A DNA stretch of 64,000 bases, taken from positions 399,907 through 463,906 of the forward strand of contig NZ_JABMKY010000003.1 in NCBI RefSeq assembly GCF_013204845.1, in the 5' to 3' direction. The notes beneath the pieces were generated by a model, which saw only the letters and a program-made list of their open reading frames with translations, was not told the origin of the DNA and did not search any database. Made by a program: the position numbers and the translations under genes. Source of the stretch: Paenibacillus qinlingensis (GTDB lineage Bacteria > Bacillota > Bacilli > Paenibacillales > NBRC-103111). The first letter of the stretch is position 1. Each line of letters starts with the position of its first letter. This document shows positions 1-7,124 of the stretch, piece after piece.

Positions 1-238
1 CTAGTGATAATAACCAACAAGATGAAAAGTACCAAAACAGCTGCAGCAGAAGTACCATACCCAGTTCCACAACTCATTCGAATCAACCTCCAATGGATAT
101 TTGGTTTGTGTTTCGAGATAGCTTATGACTATTTCTGAGGAATGTTTGGGCGAAACGACTGATTGTGCTCCTGTCCCTGTCCCTTGAAATAAATTTTGGA
201 GTTGGGGAGGGGAATCATGAAAACTTGGAACCAAGGGA

Positions 239-263
239 TACGTTGTTACGTTATTACAACGTA
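239..263. promoter_or_regulatory. Perfect 8-bp inverted repeat upstream of the MBL-fold gene
   Basis: The arms TACGTTGT and ACAACGTA match perfectly around a 9-nt spacer and end about 60 nt before the preferred start at 323. The size and position suit an operator for a dimeric repressor. No regulator gene lies nearby, so this is inference. The rest of bases 1-322 shows no supported gene. Confidence 0.35.
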
Positions 264-322
264 GCTTATTCGTTTTTACAGGAAATCGTGTAAGCGGAAT
301 TAGAAGCATGGAGGCAACGAGA

Positions 323-1423
323 ATGTTAGTGACGATAGTGATCATTGTGATTTTGATTGGTCTGTATGTGCTTTTTATGAACGTGTATCCGGTATTCGGT
401 CGAAGACCTTCTGAAGTTGATATGCGAAGGTTTGGTCAGTCTCCACAATTCACGCAAAACAAGTTCGAAAATCCAGTCCCTGCCATGATGAACATGAGCT
501 TCAGCACAACGCTAGGGATTTTGCGTGATATGGTCAAAGGAAGCCCGCACCGACGTCCTAAGTCCCCTTTACCGATGGAGAAGCCACAGTTTAGCGTGAA
601 AGGTGATACGAGTGTTACCTGGTTCGGACATTCGGCTAGTTTACTGACAATCGATGGGAAAGCGCTGCTCCTTGATCCCATGTTTGGAAGAACGCCTTCG
701 CCATTTCCGTGGGTAGGAAAAAACAGATACAGTGGCGGGATCCCATTTGAGATTGAGGAGCTCCCGCAAATTGATGCCGTTATTTTATCGCATGATCATT
801 ATGATCATTTGGATTATGGTTCGATTATGAAAATAAAACACAAAGTGAAACGGTTTTTGGTCCCGCTAGGTGTAGGTGCTCATTTAATCCGCTGGGGAGT
901 TCCCGCGGCCAAGATCGAGGAGCATGATTGGTGGGAAGAAATGTCGTTTGAAGGGCTGGAGCTGGCTTGTACGCCTGCCAATCATTTCTCAGGACGCAGT
1001 ACGAATGATCGCGGGGCGACCTTGTGGTGCTCTTGGGTGATCAAAGGAGAGAACACTAGCATATTCTTCAGTGGCGACAGCGGGTACACACCTCATTTTA
1101 AGCAGATAGGTGATAAATATGGACCTTTCGATCTGACGTTGATGGAATGTGGGCAATATGACGAGCGTTGGGCGGATATTCACTTAATGCCAGAAGAAAC
1201 CGTCCAAGCACATATGGATGTGAGAGGGAAGGTTATGTTGCCGATTCATTGGGGGGCATTCACACTAGCCATTCATGATTGGTTTGATCCTGTGACGCGC
1301 GCCGCGAAGGCCGCAGAAGCCAAAGGGGTTAAGATGGTTACTCCACAGATCGGACAAACCATTACCCTGAAGGGTTCCGAAGTGCAGTCCTATCCGAATG
1401 CGAATTGGTGGGTACAGTCTTAG
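323..1423 (+). CDS. Membrane-anchored MBL-fold metallohydrolase (UlaG / NAPE-PLD-like)
   Basis: This 366-residue protein has an N-terminal hydrophobic anchor (about residues 1-22) followed by a metallo-beta-lactamase fold. The metal-binding signature SHDHYDHLD lies near residue 156, with later ligands in ANHFSGR (about 220), SGDSGY (about 250) and LPIHWGAF (about 306). This layout matches the branch containing UlaG and N-acyl-phosphatidylethanolamine phospholipase D, whose members hydrolyse phosphoesters or lactones. The substrate here is unknown. I prefer ATG 323 to ATG 308 because GGAGG at 310-314 is correctly spaced only for 323. The first residues suggest membrane attachment. Confidence 0.8.
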   Translation: MLVTIVIIVILIGLYVLFMNVYPVFGRRPSEVDMRRFGQSPQFTQNKFENPVPAMMNMSFSTTLGILRDMVKGSPHRRPKSPLPMEKPQFSVKGDTSVTWFGHSASLLTIDGKALLLDPMFGRTPSPFPWVGKNRYSGGIPFEIEELPQIDAVILSHDHYDHLDYGSIMKIKHKVKRFLVPLGVGAHLIRWGVPAAKIEEHDWWEEMSFEGLELACTPANHFSGRSTNDRGATLWCSWVIKGENTSIFFSGDSGYTPHFKQIGDKYGPFDLTLMECGQYDERWADIHLMPEETVQAHMDVRGKVMLPIHWGAFTLAIHDWFDPVTRAAKAAEAKGVKMVTPQIGQTITLKGSEVQSYPNANWWVQS

Positions 1424-1508
1424 TTCGAACTGAACTAGCTACTAGAGATGTCACATGGTATTATGGTTAGGTTAATAGTCAGATGTGAGCAGGAGAGAAG
1501 ATAAGTCT

Positions 1509-1934
1509 ATGTCGGAACAAAAAAGTGTACGGAAATTTCATTTTCTAGCGGTTGTGCTAGGAATAGCTATTGATAATATCGGTACGATGTTATCGTCAGG
1601 GGTCATAGGCAGCCTCTACTTTGCCAATACCCCGTTGGAAGATCAAGATGTAAATGCGATTTATTCAAATGCAGCTCTTTTACTTTTTTTTCTAGTCGTT
1701 GGTTTGTTCTGGACGTTCTTAGGCAGTTATTTCACAGCGAAGGTTGCCAAACGAGGAGAACTATTTAACGCAGCGATTATCGGAGTTATTGGTGCAGGGA
1801 TTGGGTTTGATTCGATTTTAACGCAGGATAGTATCCCACTATGGTATGAATTGATTGGTCTAGTAGCCATCGTTCCTGTATCTCTCCTAGGTGGATATCT
1901 TGCGTTAAAGAGGAAGAAGACATCACAGTCCTGA
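1509..1934 (+). CDS. Small polytopic membrane protein, unknown function
   Basis: I do not recognise this 141-residue protein. It has a short basic N-terminus followed by about four hydrophobic segments: around VLGIAIDNIGTMLSSG, LLLFFLVVGLFWTFLG, AIIGVIGAGIGF and LIGLVAIVPVSLLGG. It ends in a basic tail, so both ends are probably cytoplasmic. Start ATG 1509 is preferred over GTG 1485 because AGGAG lies at 1491-1495, upstream of 1509 but inside the longer reading frame. It follows the MBL gene by 85 nt and could share its transcript. Nothing in it suggests a transporter signature. Confidence 0.6.
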   Translation: MSEQKSVRKFHFLAVVLGIAIDNIGTMLSSGVIGSLYFANTPLEDQDVNAIYSNAALLLFFLVVGLFWTFLGSYFTAKVAKRGELFNAAIIGVIGAGIGFDSILTQDSIPLWYELIGLVAIVPVSLLGGYLALKRKKTSQS

Positions 1935-2007
1935 GTACCTGATAGGGATAGTAAACAGGGTGATTGGCTGGATGTAGTGGAGTGAATTGTTCTTAGGAGG
2001 TGGGAGT

Positions 2008-2238
2008 ATGCCTAAGTTCGCGAATGAGAGTGAAGAAGCGACGGCATTTCTACGCAAACAAACAGGCAGCAGCCAGTTGGTATGCTACACGTATATTGAT
2101 GCTGAGAAGAGCTCAGACAGTTTTTTTATTGTAAAGACAAGTAATAAGGTCATTCAAGTATCCTTTGCGGAGATTACGTATGATCCGAGGAATTACCAGA
2201 GCTTACTAGAGGGACTGTATCGAGTTATCTACGAATAA
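2008..2238 (+). CDS. Small hypothetical protein
   Basis: I do not recognise this 76-residue soluble protein. Translation from ATG 2008 is supported by a strong TAGGAGG ribosome-binding site at 1994-2000; the in-frame TTG at 1987 lies before that site and is rejected. The sequence mixes charged and aromatic residues and has no cysteine pair, signal peptide or membrane segment. It looks like one small alpha/beta domain. It ends just before a strong bidirectional terminator that also serves the convergent gene. Confidence 0.6.
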   Translation: MPKFANESEEATAFLRKQTGSSQLVCYTYIDAEKSSDSFFIVKTSNKVIQVSFAEITYDPRNYQSLLEGLYRVIYE

Positions 2239-2250
2239 TTAATGGCAAGA

Positions 2251-2287
2251 AGAAACCCCCTAGCCACAATGCGGCTAAGGGGTTTCT
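2251..2287. terminator. Bidirectional intrinsic terminator
   Basis: The arms AGAAACCCCCTAGCC and GGCTAAGGGGTTTCT form a long stem around a short loop between two convergent genes. A/T-rich flanks on both sides let it act in both directions. Confidence 0.85.
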
Positions 2288-2302
2288 ACATGTTAATGCC
2301 AA

Positions 2303-2569
2303 TTACTTAATGAACGTTAAAGCTTGATCAGCGATGGAGTACTTGTAGCGATCAAGACAATTGCATAGGTAATCTTTGCGGCAAATGGGGCAAGGCTCTT
2401 TCATCAAACGGTTCAAATCCGTTACGCGGCCGATGCCAGTTTCTGCATCTCTTTCAAAGAAAAGACGACATTTGTTGCGGTCCTTCAAGGAAACAACTAC
2501 CTCGAAAAGTCCATTCTTTTTATTATCACTCACTATTGTTGCATCAACTACCTGCGGATCGTAGGCCAA
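2303..2569 (-). CDS. Small cysteine-rich (probable zinc-binding) protein
   Basis: This 88-residue protein carries a C-terminal cysteine cluster, PCPICRKDYLCNCLDRY, which has the CxxC...CxC spacing expected for a zinc site. The N-terminal half is a compact beta-rich stretch (MAYDPQVVDATIV...). Translation starts at TTG 2569, about seven nucleotides after an AGGAGG box. I do not recognise the family. The gene stands alone between a shared terminator and a divergent neighbour. A structural or nucleic-acid-binding role is possible but not shown. Confidence 0.65.
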   Translation of the reverse strand: MAYDPQVVDATIVSDNKKNGLFEVVVSLKDRNKCRLFFERDAETGIGRVTDLNRLMKEPCPICRKDYLCNCLDRYKYSIADQALTFIK

Positions 2570-2713
2570 ATGTATTTCCTCCTAAGAGTTTGCTCTGCTA
2601 GACAATCTACATCGCAAATTCATAAATTAACATGCTTTTCTCTTTGTTTGCTCAGTTGCATTAGTATATTATATAAATAAAAAAGATTTAATTCAATAGG
2701 AGGTCATCTAGAC

Positions 2714-2971
2714 ATGATCATGGACTATTGTGAACAGGAAATTTCAGAAGGTCAGACATTCATTCACATTGGTTTGCAGTTCGAGGATGAGCCTGATTCT
2801 TTATATGTAGCGGAGCTAGAGGTTGACGAACAAGGGTTCGTTAAGAACTGGCAGTTATTTTTTAATGGGTTTGATTGCAAATATCAATTTCGCCCATCAG
2901 AGAAAGAAGAAATAATACATTACGCTGCACAACATGGAATTTCCATTCGAGAATTAGAGGACCAAGAATGA
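2714..2971 (+). CDS. Small acidic hypothetical protein
   Basis: This 85-residue acidic protein is not recognised. It reads as a beta-rich small domain (QTFIHIGLQFEDEPDSLYVA...) followed by a helix-forming C-terminus. TAGGAGG at 2698-2703 supports ATG 2714; ATG 2720 is also possible. A likely sigA promoter lies upstream, TTGCTC at 2648-2653 with TATAAA at 2672-2677. Its 3' end overlaps the convergent gene by 52 bp, so the two mRNAs are antisense to each other at their tails. Confidence 0.6.
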   Translation: MIMDYCEQEISEGQTFIHIGLQFEDEPDSLYVAELEVDEQGFVKNWQLFFNGFDCKYQFRPSEKEEIIHYAAQHGISIRELEDQE

Positions 2972-3177
2972 GAAAAGGAATTATCACCATGTGTATCAGT
3001 ATGGTTCAAATTCCTTGATTTGTATTTATTCTGTTGTTTGTTTTGCAGTTCTACTCGTGTTGGTGTTGTTCGGGTTACTGGGTTCGTACCGTGCCAGTGC
3101 AATCGTTGTAACATAGGATCGAGCTTTCCTTCGCGTAGATTACGTTGACGCAATTTTTGAGCTTGTGATCGGGACAT
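2920..3177 (-). CDS. Small basic Bacillales protein, unknown function
   Basis: This 85-residue, strongly basic protein begins MSRSQAQKLRQRNLREG and continues with LDPMLQRLHWHG. I recall this pattern from small uncharacterised proteins of Paenibacillus and Bacillus, but I know no function. GAGGAATTACG precedes ATG 3177 at good spacing. The C-terminal third is Asn/Ser/His-rich and probably disordered. It overlaps the convergent upstream gene tail to tail. The many Arg, Lys and Gln residues would suit RNA or DNA contact, but that is inference. Confidence 0.65.
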   Translation of the reverse strand: MSRSQAQKLRQRNLREGKLDPMLQRLHWHGTNPVTRTTPTRVELQNKQQNKYKSRNLNHTDTHGDNSFSHSWSSNSRMEIPCCAA

Positions 3178-3284
3178 CGTAATTCCTCTTTTCTATTTGT
3201 TGTGTGCGTGTATATTTCTATTGTAACAGCTGTTGGAGAAGAGGCAATGGAAAGTTTAGTTGATAATGAAAAAGGGTGAACAGT

Positions 3285-3464
3285 ATGCGCATTCAAATTC
3301 AGTTAGCGATAGATGGCGAAACGAAGAAAACGGAAGTGCTCGAAATTGCTGAGCATAAACTTGGTGAAATGACGGACGAAGAGATCGAGCAAGCGATTGA
3401 AGTGAAGATTCGAACATGGGTAGATCGAATGGTTCAAGTGGAATGGGAAGTTATAGACGAGTAG
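3285..3464 (+). CDS. Very small acidic protein
   Basis: This 59-residue protein (MRIQIQLAIDGETKKTEV...) has a beta-hairpin-like start, then an acidic amphipathic helix (GEMTDEEIEQAIEVKIRTW). It is not recognised. AAAGGGTGA at 3271-3279 places ATG 3285 as the start rather than GTG 3276, which falls inside that ribosome-binding site. It stands alone between two minus-strand genes. An imperfect hairpin after the stop (CCGTAAGG...CCCTACGG) may end the transcript, although it lacks a T-run. Confidence 0.55.
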   Translation: MRIQIQLAIDGETKKTEVLEIAEHKLGEMTDEEIEQAIEVKIRTWVDRMVQVEWEVIDE

Positions 3465-3525
3465 GTTGTAAAACAGCCCCGTAAGGATCTACCCTACGGA
3501 GCAACAGTGTACAACCTATGTATGT

Positions 3526-3711
3526 TTAGTGAACAATGGTGCCTACTCCGGTCTTCTGCAAAGCATGTTCCCAGCTTGGGTAATAATACAGGGCGTTTTT
3601 CATAAGATCAGGATGCAGCTTCTTCACATTTTTTTTGGCTAGCGATTCCCCTGTGCTGTGAAGCTGTACAATTTGGCCTAACACTTCGTCTGCGCTCATG
3701 TTTAGCTCCAT
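3526..3711 (-). CDS. Single-module HNH_repeat-like protein
   Basis: This 61-residue protein is essentially one copy of a helical module. It reads: a hydrophobic helix (DEVLGQIVQLHSTGESL), then KKNVKKLHPDLMKNALYYY, then PSWEHALQKTGVG. The order 'I..L...G..L....V....P.L...A...F.SW..AL...G' is the pattern of the homing-endonuclease-associated repeat (HNH_repeat) family as I remember it. Such repeats usually occur in several copies next to nuclease domains, but here one copy stands alone. AAAGGAGAGG before ATG 3711 supports the start; the longer frame from 3756 has no such site. Its function is unknown; DNA binding is a guess. Confidence 0.6.
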   Translation of the reverse strand: MELNMSADEVLGQIVQLHSTGESLAKKNVKKLHPDLMKNALYYYPSWEHALQKTGVGTIVH

Positions 3712-3845
3712 AGATGTCCTCTCCTTTCTTTGCGAATATAAACCAATGCTTGCCATTCAAAGCATAAAATATACATAGAATTTTGTGGGATCGGGTAAAT
3801 TAGATAGGCCATGAGACTTACGTTAGGAAAGCTAGGTGTCTAACC

Positions 3846-5003
3846 ATGAATTGGTCATCTTTATCTTTATTTGCCGCGAAGCCTAATCTAATTTGCAAAG
3901 GGAAAATAGCTAAAATAGTAGGTTCATTTGGAACGTTTGAACAGCTTGCGAGCGGTCGTATACTAGTGCTGTCGCAGAGTGATATCGAGGAAGAACAGGC
4001 ACAAGAATTGTTGGAACGAAGAGTGAAAGCGATTGTTCATTGTGGTCAAGCCATGAGTGGTGTGTTCCCGACGGAGGGGCCGCTGCTACTTTTGCAGCAG
4101 CATGTTCCTATTATTGAAGTGGATGCCATTCATGCTGAAATCTTTTTACACGAAACAGAAATGATTATTTATCAAGATATGATCCATGTGGGTGGACAAT
4201 CTTTTTCAAGTAAGGCATTTACACGAGAAGACTGGCTGCTTGCACAGCGAGCGGCAAATGACCATGCCACTGAACGGTGGGAGCCCTTTATTGAACATAC
4301 GTTAGCCTATGCGATGAGAGAGAAACAAGCTCTCAAAGAATCATTACCCAACCTGCCACTGCGCACGCAATTCACTGGTAGACACGTCTTAATTGTGTCT
4401 GAGGGAAAAGGGTATAAGAAGGATCTGCAAGCTGCTAGTGGATTTATAACGGCGTTTAAGCCGGTATTGCTTGGCATTGGTGCAGGCGCAGATGCGCTAT
4501 TGGCAAACGGATATCATCCAGATGTAGTTGTAAGTGATTCAGATCAAATATCGAAACGCGTGTGGAAGAGTGGTGCAGAAATCATTGTCCATACCTACCC
4601 AGATCCTCAGGGAATGTTTGATAATGGTTCCCCTGCTAGCTTAAGTCCACATCACCATCTCTTGCCTTGTATAGGTAACAGTGAAGATGCCGCTTTATTG
4701 TTAGCCTATGAAAAGGGTGGCGAATGGCTTATTACCGTCGGTGTTCGATCGTATATGAGTGATTTTGTAGCGAAGGGCTTAGCTAATATGGGGAGTACCT
4801 TACTTGTTCGCATGAAAATAGGAGCTCGCCTCGTAGATATTAAAAGCTTACAAGCGTTAACACGTCAACCAACAGGGTGGCGGAGAGAAGCGCTTTCTAC
4901 GATTGGGCTATCCTGTGCTTTCATTGGTTTGAGTCTATTCCAACTGCACTGGATACTGAAGCGAGCGAGTCATGTCGTGTGGAAGCTTGTTGGCGCGGAA
5001 TGA
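3846..5003 (+). CDS. SteA-like putative cytokinetic ring protein
   Basis: This 385-residue protein matches the SteA family, known mainly from Actinobacteria, where it works with SteB at the division septum. The N-terminal half carries family phrases (IVGSFGTFEQL, ...RRVKAIVHCGQAMSG, ...GPLLLLQQHVPIIEVD). The middle is a thiamine-pyrophosphokinase-like fold (IVSEGKGYKKDL, ...YHPDVVVSDSDQIS). A single hydrophobic segment near residues 355-375 should anchor the C-terminus to the membrane. The ribosome-binding site is weak (TAGGTG). A hairpin terminator follows. Family membership is fairly clear; a division role in this organism is inference. Confidence 0.75.
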   Translation: MNWSSLSLFAAKPNLICKGKIAKIVGSFGTFEQLASGRILVLSQSDIEEEQAQELLERRVKAIVHCGQAMSGVFPTEGPLLLLQQHVPIIEVDAIHAEIFLHETEMIIYQDMIHVGGQSFSSKAFTREDWLLAQRAANDHATERWEPFIEHTLAYAMREKQALKESLPNLPLRTQFTGRHVLIVSEGKGYKKDLQAASGFITAFKPVLLGIGAGADALLANGYHPDVVVSDSDQISKRVWKSGAEIIVHTYPDPQGMFDNGSPASLSPHHHLLPCIGNSEDAALLLAYEKGGEWLITVGVRSYMSDFVAKGLANMGSTLLVRMKIGARLVDIKSLQALTRQPTGWRREALSTIGLSCAFIGLSLFQLHWILKRASHVVWKLVGAE

Positions 5004-5021
5004 GGGATTTGGGCGGAAAAA

Positions 5022-5050
5022 AGACCGGACGCATTGTCCGGTCTATTTGT
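5022..5050. terminator. Bidirectional intrinsic terminator (steA-like / yqzF)
   Basis: The stem AGACCGGAC...GTCCGGTCT with a GCATT loop is followed by TATTTGTT on the plus strand and has A-runs on the other side. It lies between convergent genes and overlaps the yqzF stop codon. Confidence 0.85.
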
Positions 5051-5306
5051 TGCGTTTGGGTTTGAAACGTGGAGCCAAATAATTTCGTTTGCGATCTCTG
5101 AAAAAAGTCCACCCTCCAATAAAGGCAACACCGATCAGAAATAGGATTAAACCTAAGAAGAATTTCCCCCATAACATACCACTATTTGCAACTGTATCAA
5201 ATTGTGCGAAAAAGGCATCTTTCATTGCGAGAAAGCCATATGTAGCGGTTATTCCAGGTATAACGAGAAGTAGAATGGCAATAAAACGATAAAAGGGTGC
5301 TTTCAT
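5043..5306 (-). CDS. yqzF: DUF2627 membrane protein YqzF
   Basis: This 87-residue protein has two transmembrane segments (FIAILLLVIPGITATYGFLA and FFLGLILFLIGVAFIGGW) and a basic cytoplasmic tail (FRDRKRNYLAPRFKPKRNK). This is the layout of the DUF2627/YqzF family. In B. subtilis yqzF also lies next to the branched-chain ketoacid (bkd) cluster, as here, which strengthens the call. AAGGAGT at 5311-5317 precedes ATG 5306. Its molecular function is unknown. The sequence upstream holds one copy of an intergenic repeat also found upstream of mciZ. Confidence 0.8.
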   Translation of the reverse strand: MKAPFYRFIAILLLVIPGITATYGFLAMKDAFFAQFDTVANSGMLWGKFFLGLILFLIGVAFIGGWTFFRDRKRNYLAPRFKPKRNK

Positions 5307-5427
5307 AGTAACTCCTTATGGGAAATGAAACATGTTTTTTCTACCATCATAACCCGAAACCGCTAGCGTGTCTAATTCACCACGTAAGAATTTATAAGTT
5401 TCCAGTGCTCGGAAAAACAAATTCATA

Positions 5428-5497
5428 TTGGCGATAAAAACAACATTTAAAACGCGGTGCTCATCCTCGAATTGCTTCAATAGAAGTTTTTCTTACA
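5428..5497. repeat. Copy A of a ~70-bp divergent-intergenic repeat
   Basis: This segment runs from TTGGCGATAAAA to TAGAAGTTTTTCTTA and is about three-quarters identical, by eye, to bases 12155-12225. On the minus strand it has a potential long-range stem, AAAAAC with GTTTTT. It sits between yqzF (minus) and lpdV (plus). It may be a structured leader, a regulatory site or a mobile repeat. Confidence 0.6.
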
Positions 5498-5591
5498 AAT
5501 AAGACTATGACTTCGATCCCAAAAAAGGGTAATATAATAGAGACGCACGTATACATATAACAAGTAATTGTTTCATAGGAGGCTTACATAC

Positions 5592-7016
5592 ATGAGTGAA
5601 CATAGATATGATGTCGTGGTATTAGGTGGCGGAATCGGCGGGTATACCGCAGCTATTCGCGCTGCACAGCTTGGAAAGTCTGTAGCGATTGTTGAACGTG
5701 ATAAAATGGGCGGTACGTGTTTGCATCAGGGTTGTATCCCAAGTAAAGCCTTGCTTAGAAGTGCTGAAGTATATGCCACGATGAAGCATAGTGAAGATTA
5801 TGGCATCACAGCCCAATCGATCTCGTTGAATTTTGAGGGAGTGTTAGGACGTAAGCAACGAATTGTCGATCAACTGCATCAAGGACTTCAATTTCTGATG
5901 AAAAAGAATAAGATTACCATTCACCATGGAAATGGTCGTATTATCGGACCTTCTATATTCTCGCCACGCAGCGGTGCTGTTTCCGTTGAGAAGGAGGATG
6001 GTGATATTGAAACACTACTGTCGAGCAATTTAATTATTGCAACGGGCTCTAGACCACGCAGCTTGCCTGGATTAGAGATAGACGGCACTTCGATTATCAC
6101 TAGTGAAGATGCATTACGGATGGAGAACTTGCCGAAGTCTATTATTATTGTTGGCGGTGGTGTTATTGGTGTTGAATGGGCTTCTATGTTGCATGATTTT
6201 GGCGTGGAAGTAACTATCGTAGAAGTGGATAAGCGTCTAGTTAGCTTAGAGGACGAGGATGTTTCCAAAGAGTTAGAACGTTTATTCAAGAAACGTGGAA
6301 TTAAACTGGAGACGGGCACGAAGTTGCTCCCAGAGTCTGTGAAAGTAGCAGATGGCATGGTTATGATGCAAGTGGACAAGCAAGGTGAGGTACAAGAAAT
6401 ATCCGCAGAACGAGTGCTCGTTTCAGTTGGCCGCGTGGCGAATGTAGAAGCGATGGGGCTTGAGAATACGGATATCAAAATTGATAAAGGTGTCATTCGC
6501 GTCAATCGCTATATGCAAACGACGGAATCCCACATCTATGCGGTTGGTGATGTAATCGGCGGACTTATGCTAGCGCATATGGCAGGTCACGAAGGGATCG
6601 TAGCTGCTGAACATATTGCCGGGCATCAGCCAGATGAACTTCAGACGCACCTAGTATCTAAATGTACCTATACAAGACCTGAGATTGCCAGTGTTGGTTG
6701 GACCCAGCAGCAGGCGATTGACCAAGGTCGCCAAGTGAAAGTTGGTAAATTTAGTTTCAAGGGAATTGGGAAAGCTCTAGTTTATGGGGATTCCGATGGC
6801 TTTGTGAAAGTGATTGCAGATAAAGACACGAATGATATTCTCGGGGTTCACATGATTGGCCCACAAGTCACCAACAGCATTACAGAGGCAGCGCTAGCCC
6901 AGCTGTTGAATGCAACCCCTTGGGAGGTTGGACAGACCATCCATCCGCATCCAACACTTTCAGAGGCTTTGGGTGAAGCGATGTTAGCTGTAGATGGCAT
7001 TGCAATTAGCGGATAA
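5592..7016 (+). CDS. lpdV: Dihydrolipoamide dehydrogenase (E3) of the branched-chain complex
   Basis: This 474-residue flavoprotein reoxidises dihydrolipoyl groups using FAD and NAD+. Visible signatures are the FAD-binding GGGIGGYTAA near residue 11, the redox disulfide GGTCLHQGCIPSK near 40, the NAD-binding IIVGGGVIGVEW in the middle, and the C-terminal HPHPTLSEALGEAM with the catalytic His. AGGAGG at 5577-5582 fixes ATG 5592; TTG 5568 is rejected. E1 and E2 genes follow downstream, so this is the E3 of the BkdAB complex that makes branched-chain acyl-CoA. A TATAAT at 5533-5538 may be its -10 element. The B. subtilis companions ptb, bcd and buk are absent here. Confidence 0.92.
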   Translation: MSEHRYDVVVLGGGIGGYTAAIRAAQLGKSVAIVERDKMGGTCLHQGCIPSKALLRSAEVYATMKHSEDYGITAQSISLNFEGVLGRKQRIVDQLHQGLQFLMKKNKITIHHGNGRIIGPSIFSPRSGAVSVEKEDGDIETLLSSNLIIATGSRPRSLPGLEIDGTSIITSEDALRMENLPKSIIIVGGGVIGVEWASMLHDFGVEVTIVEVDKRLVSLEDEDVSKELERLFKKRGIKLETGTKLLPESVKVADGMVMMQVDKQGEVQEISAERVLVSVGRVANVEAMGLENTDIKIDKGVIRVNRYMQTTESHIYAVGDVIGGLMLAHMAGHEGIVAAEHIAGHQPDELQTHLVSKCTYTRPEIASVGWTQQQAIDQGRQVKVGKFSFKGIGKALVYGDSDGFVKVIADKDTNDILGVHMIGPQVTNSITEAALAQLLNATPWEVGQTIHPHPTLSEALGEAMLAVDGIAISG

Positions 7017-7019
7017 AAA

Positions 7020-7048
7020 TTGTAATCATAAACGTTTGCGTTTATAAT
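7020..7048 (+). promoter_or_regulatory. Probable sigA promoter with palindrome, upstream of bkdAA
   Basis: TTGTAA and TATAAT are separated by exactly 17 bp. A perfect inverted repeat, ATAAACG-TTTG-CGTTTAT (7028-7045), fills the spacer and overlaps the -10, as expected for a repressor operator. The E1/E2 genes therefore probably have their own regulated promoter. Confidence 0.6.
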
Positions 7049-7124
7049 ATGCTTATAGAGTCAAGTACTAGGACCAGGTATTAAGTTTTAGTAGTCATTT
7101 AATCTCACTAAGGAGGCAAACTCC

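Noticed and set aside
1..345. Minus-strand open frame of 114 codons at the left edge
   Set aside because: Its first part overlaps the MBL gene and its regulatory region, it has no good ribosome site and the translation shows no recognisable domain.
3474..3495. Terminator after the 59-residue protein gene
   Set aside because: The imperfect hairpin has no T-run and is too weak to list as a terminator.
5316..5486. Possible small minus-strand protein ending just before yqzF
   Set aside because: A frame of about 55 codons exists (…FLRGELDTLAVSGYDGRKNM…), but its possible starts lack ribosome sites, and part of it is the intergenic repeat. Kept as a repeat, not a gene.
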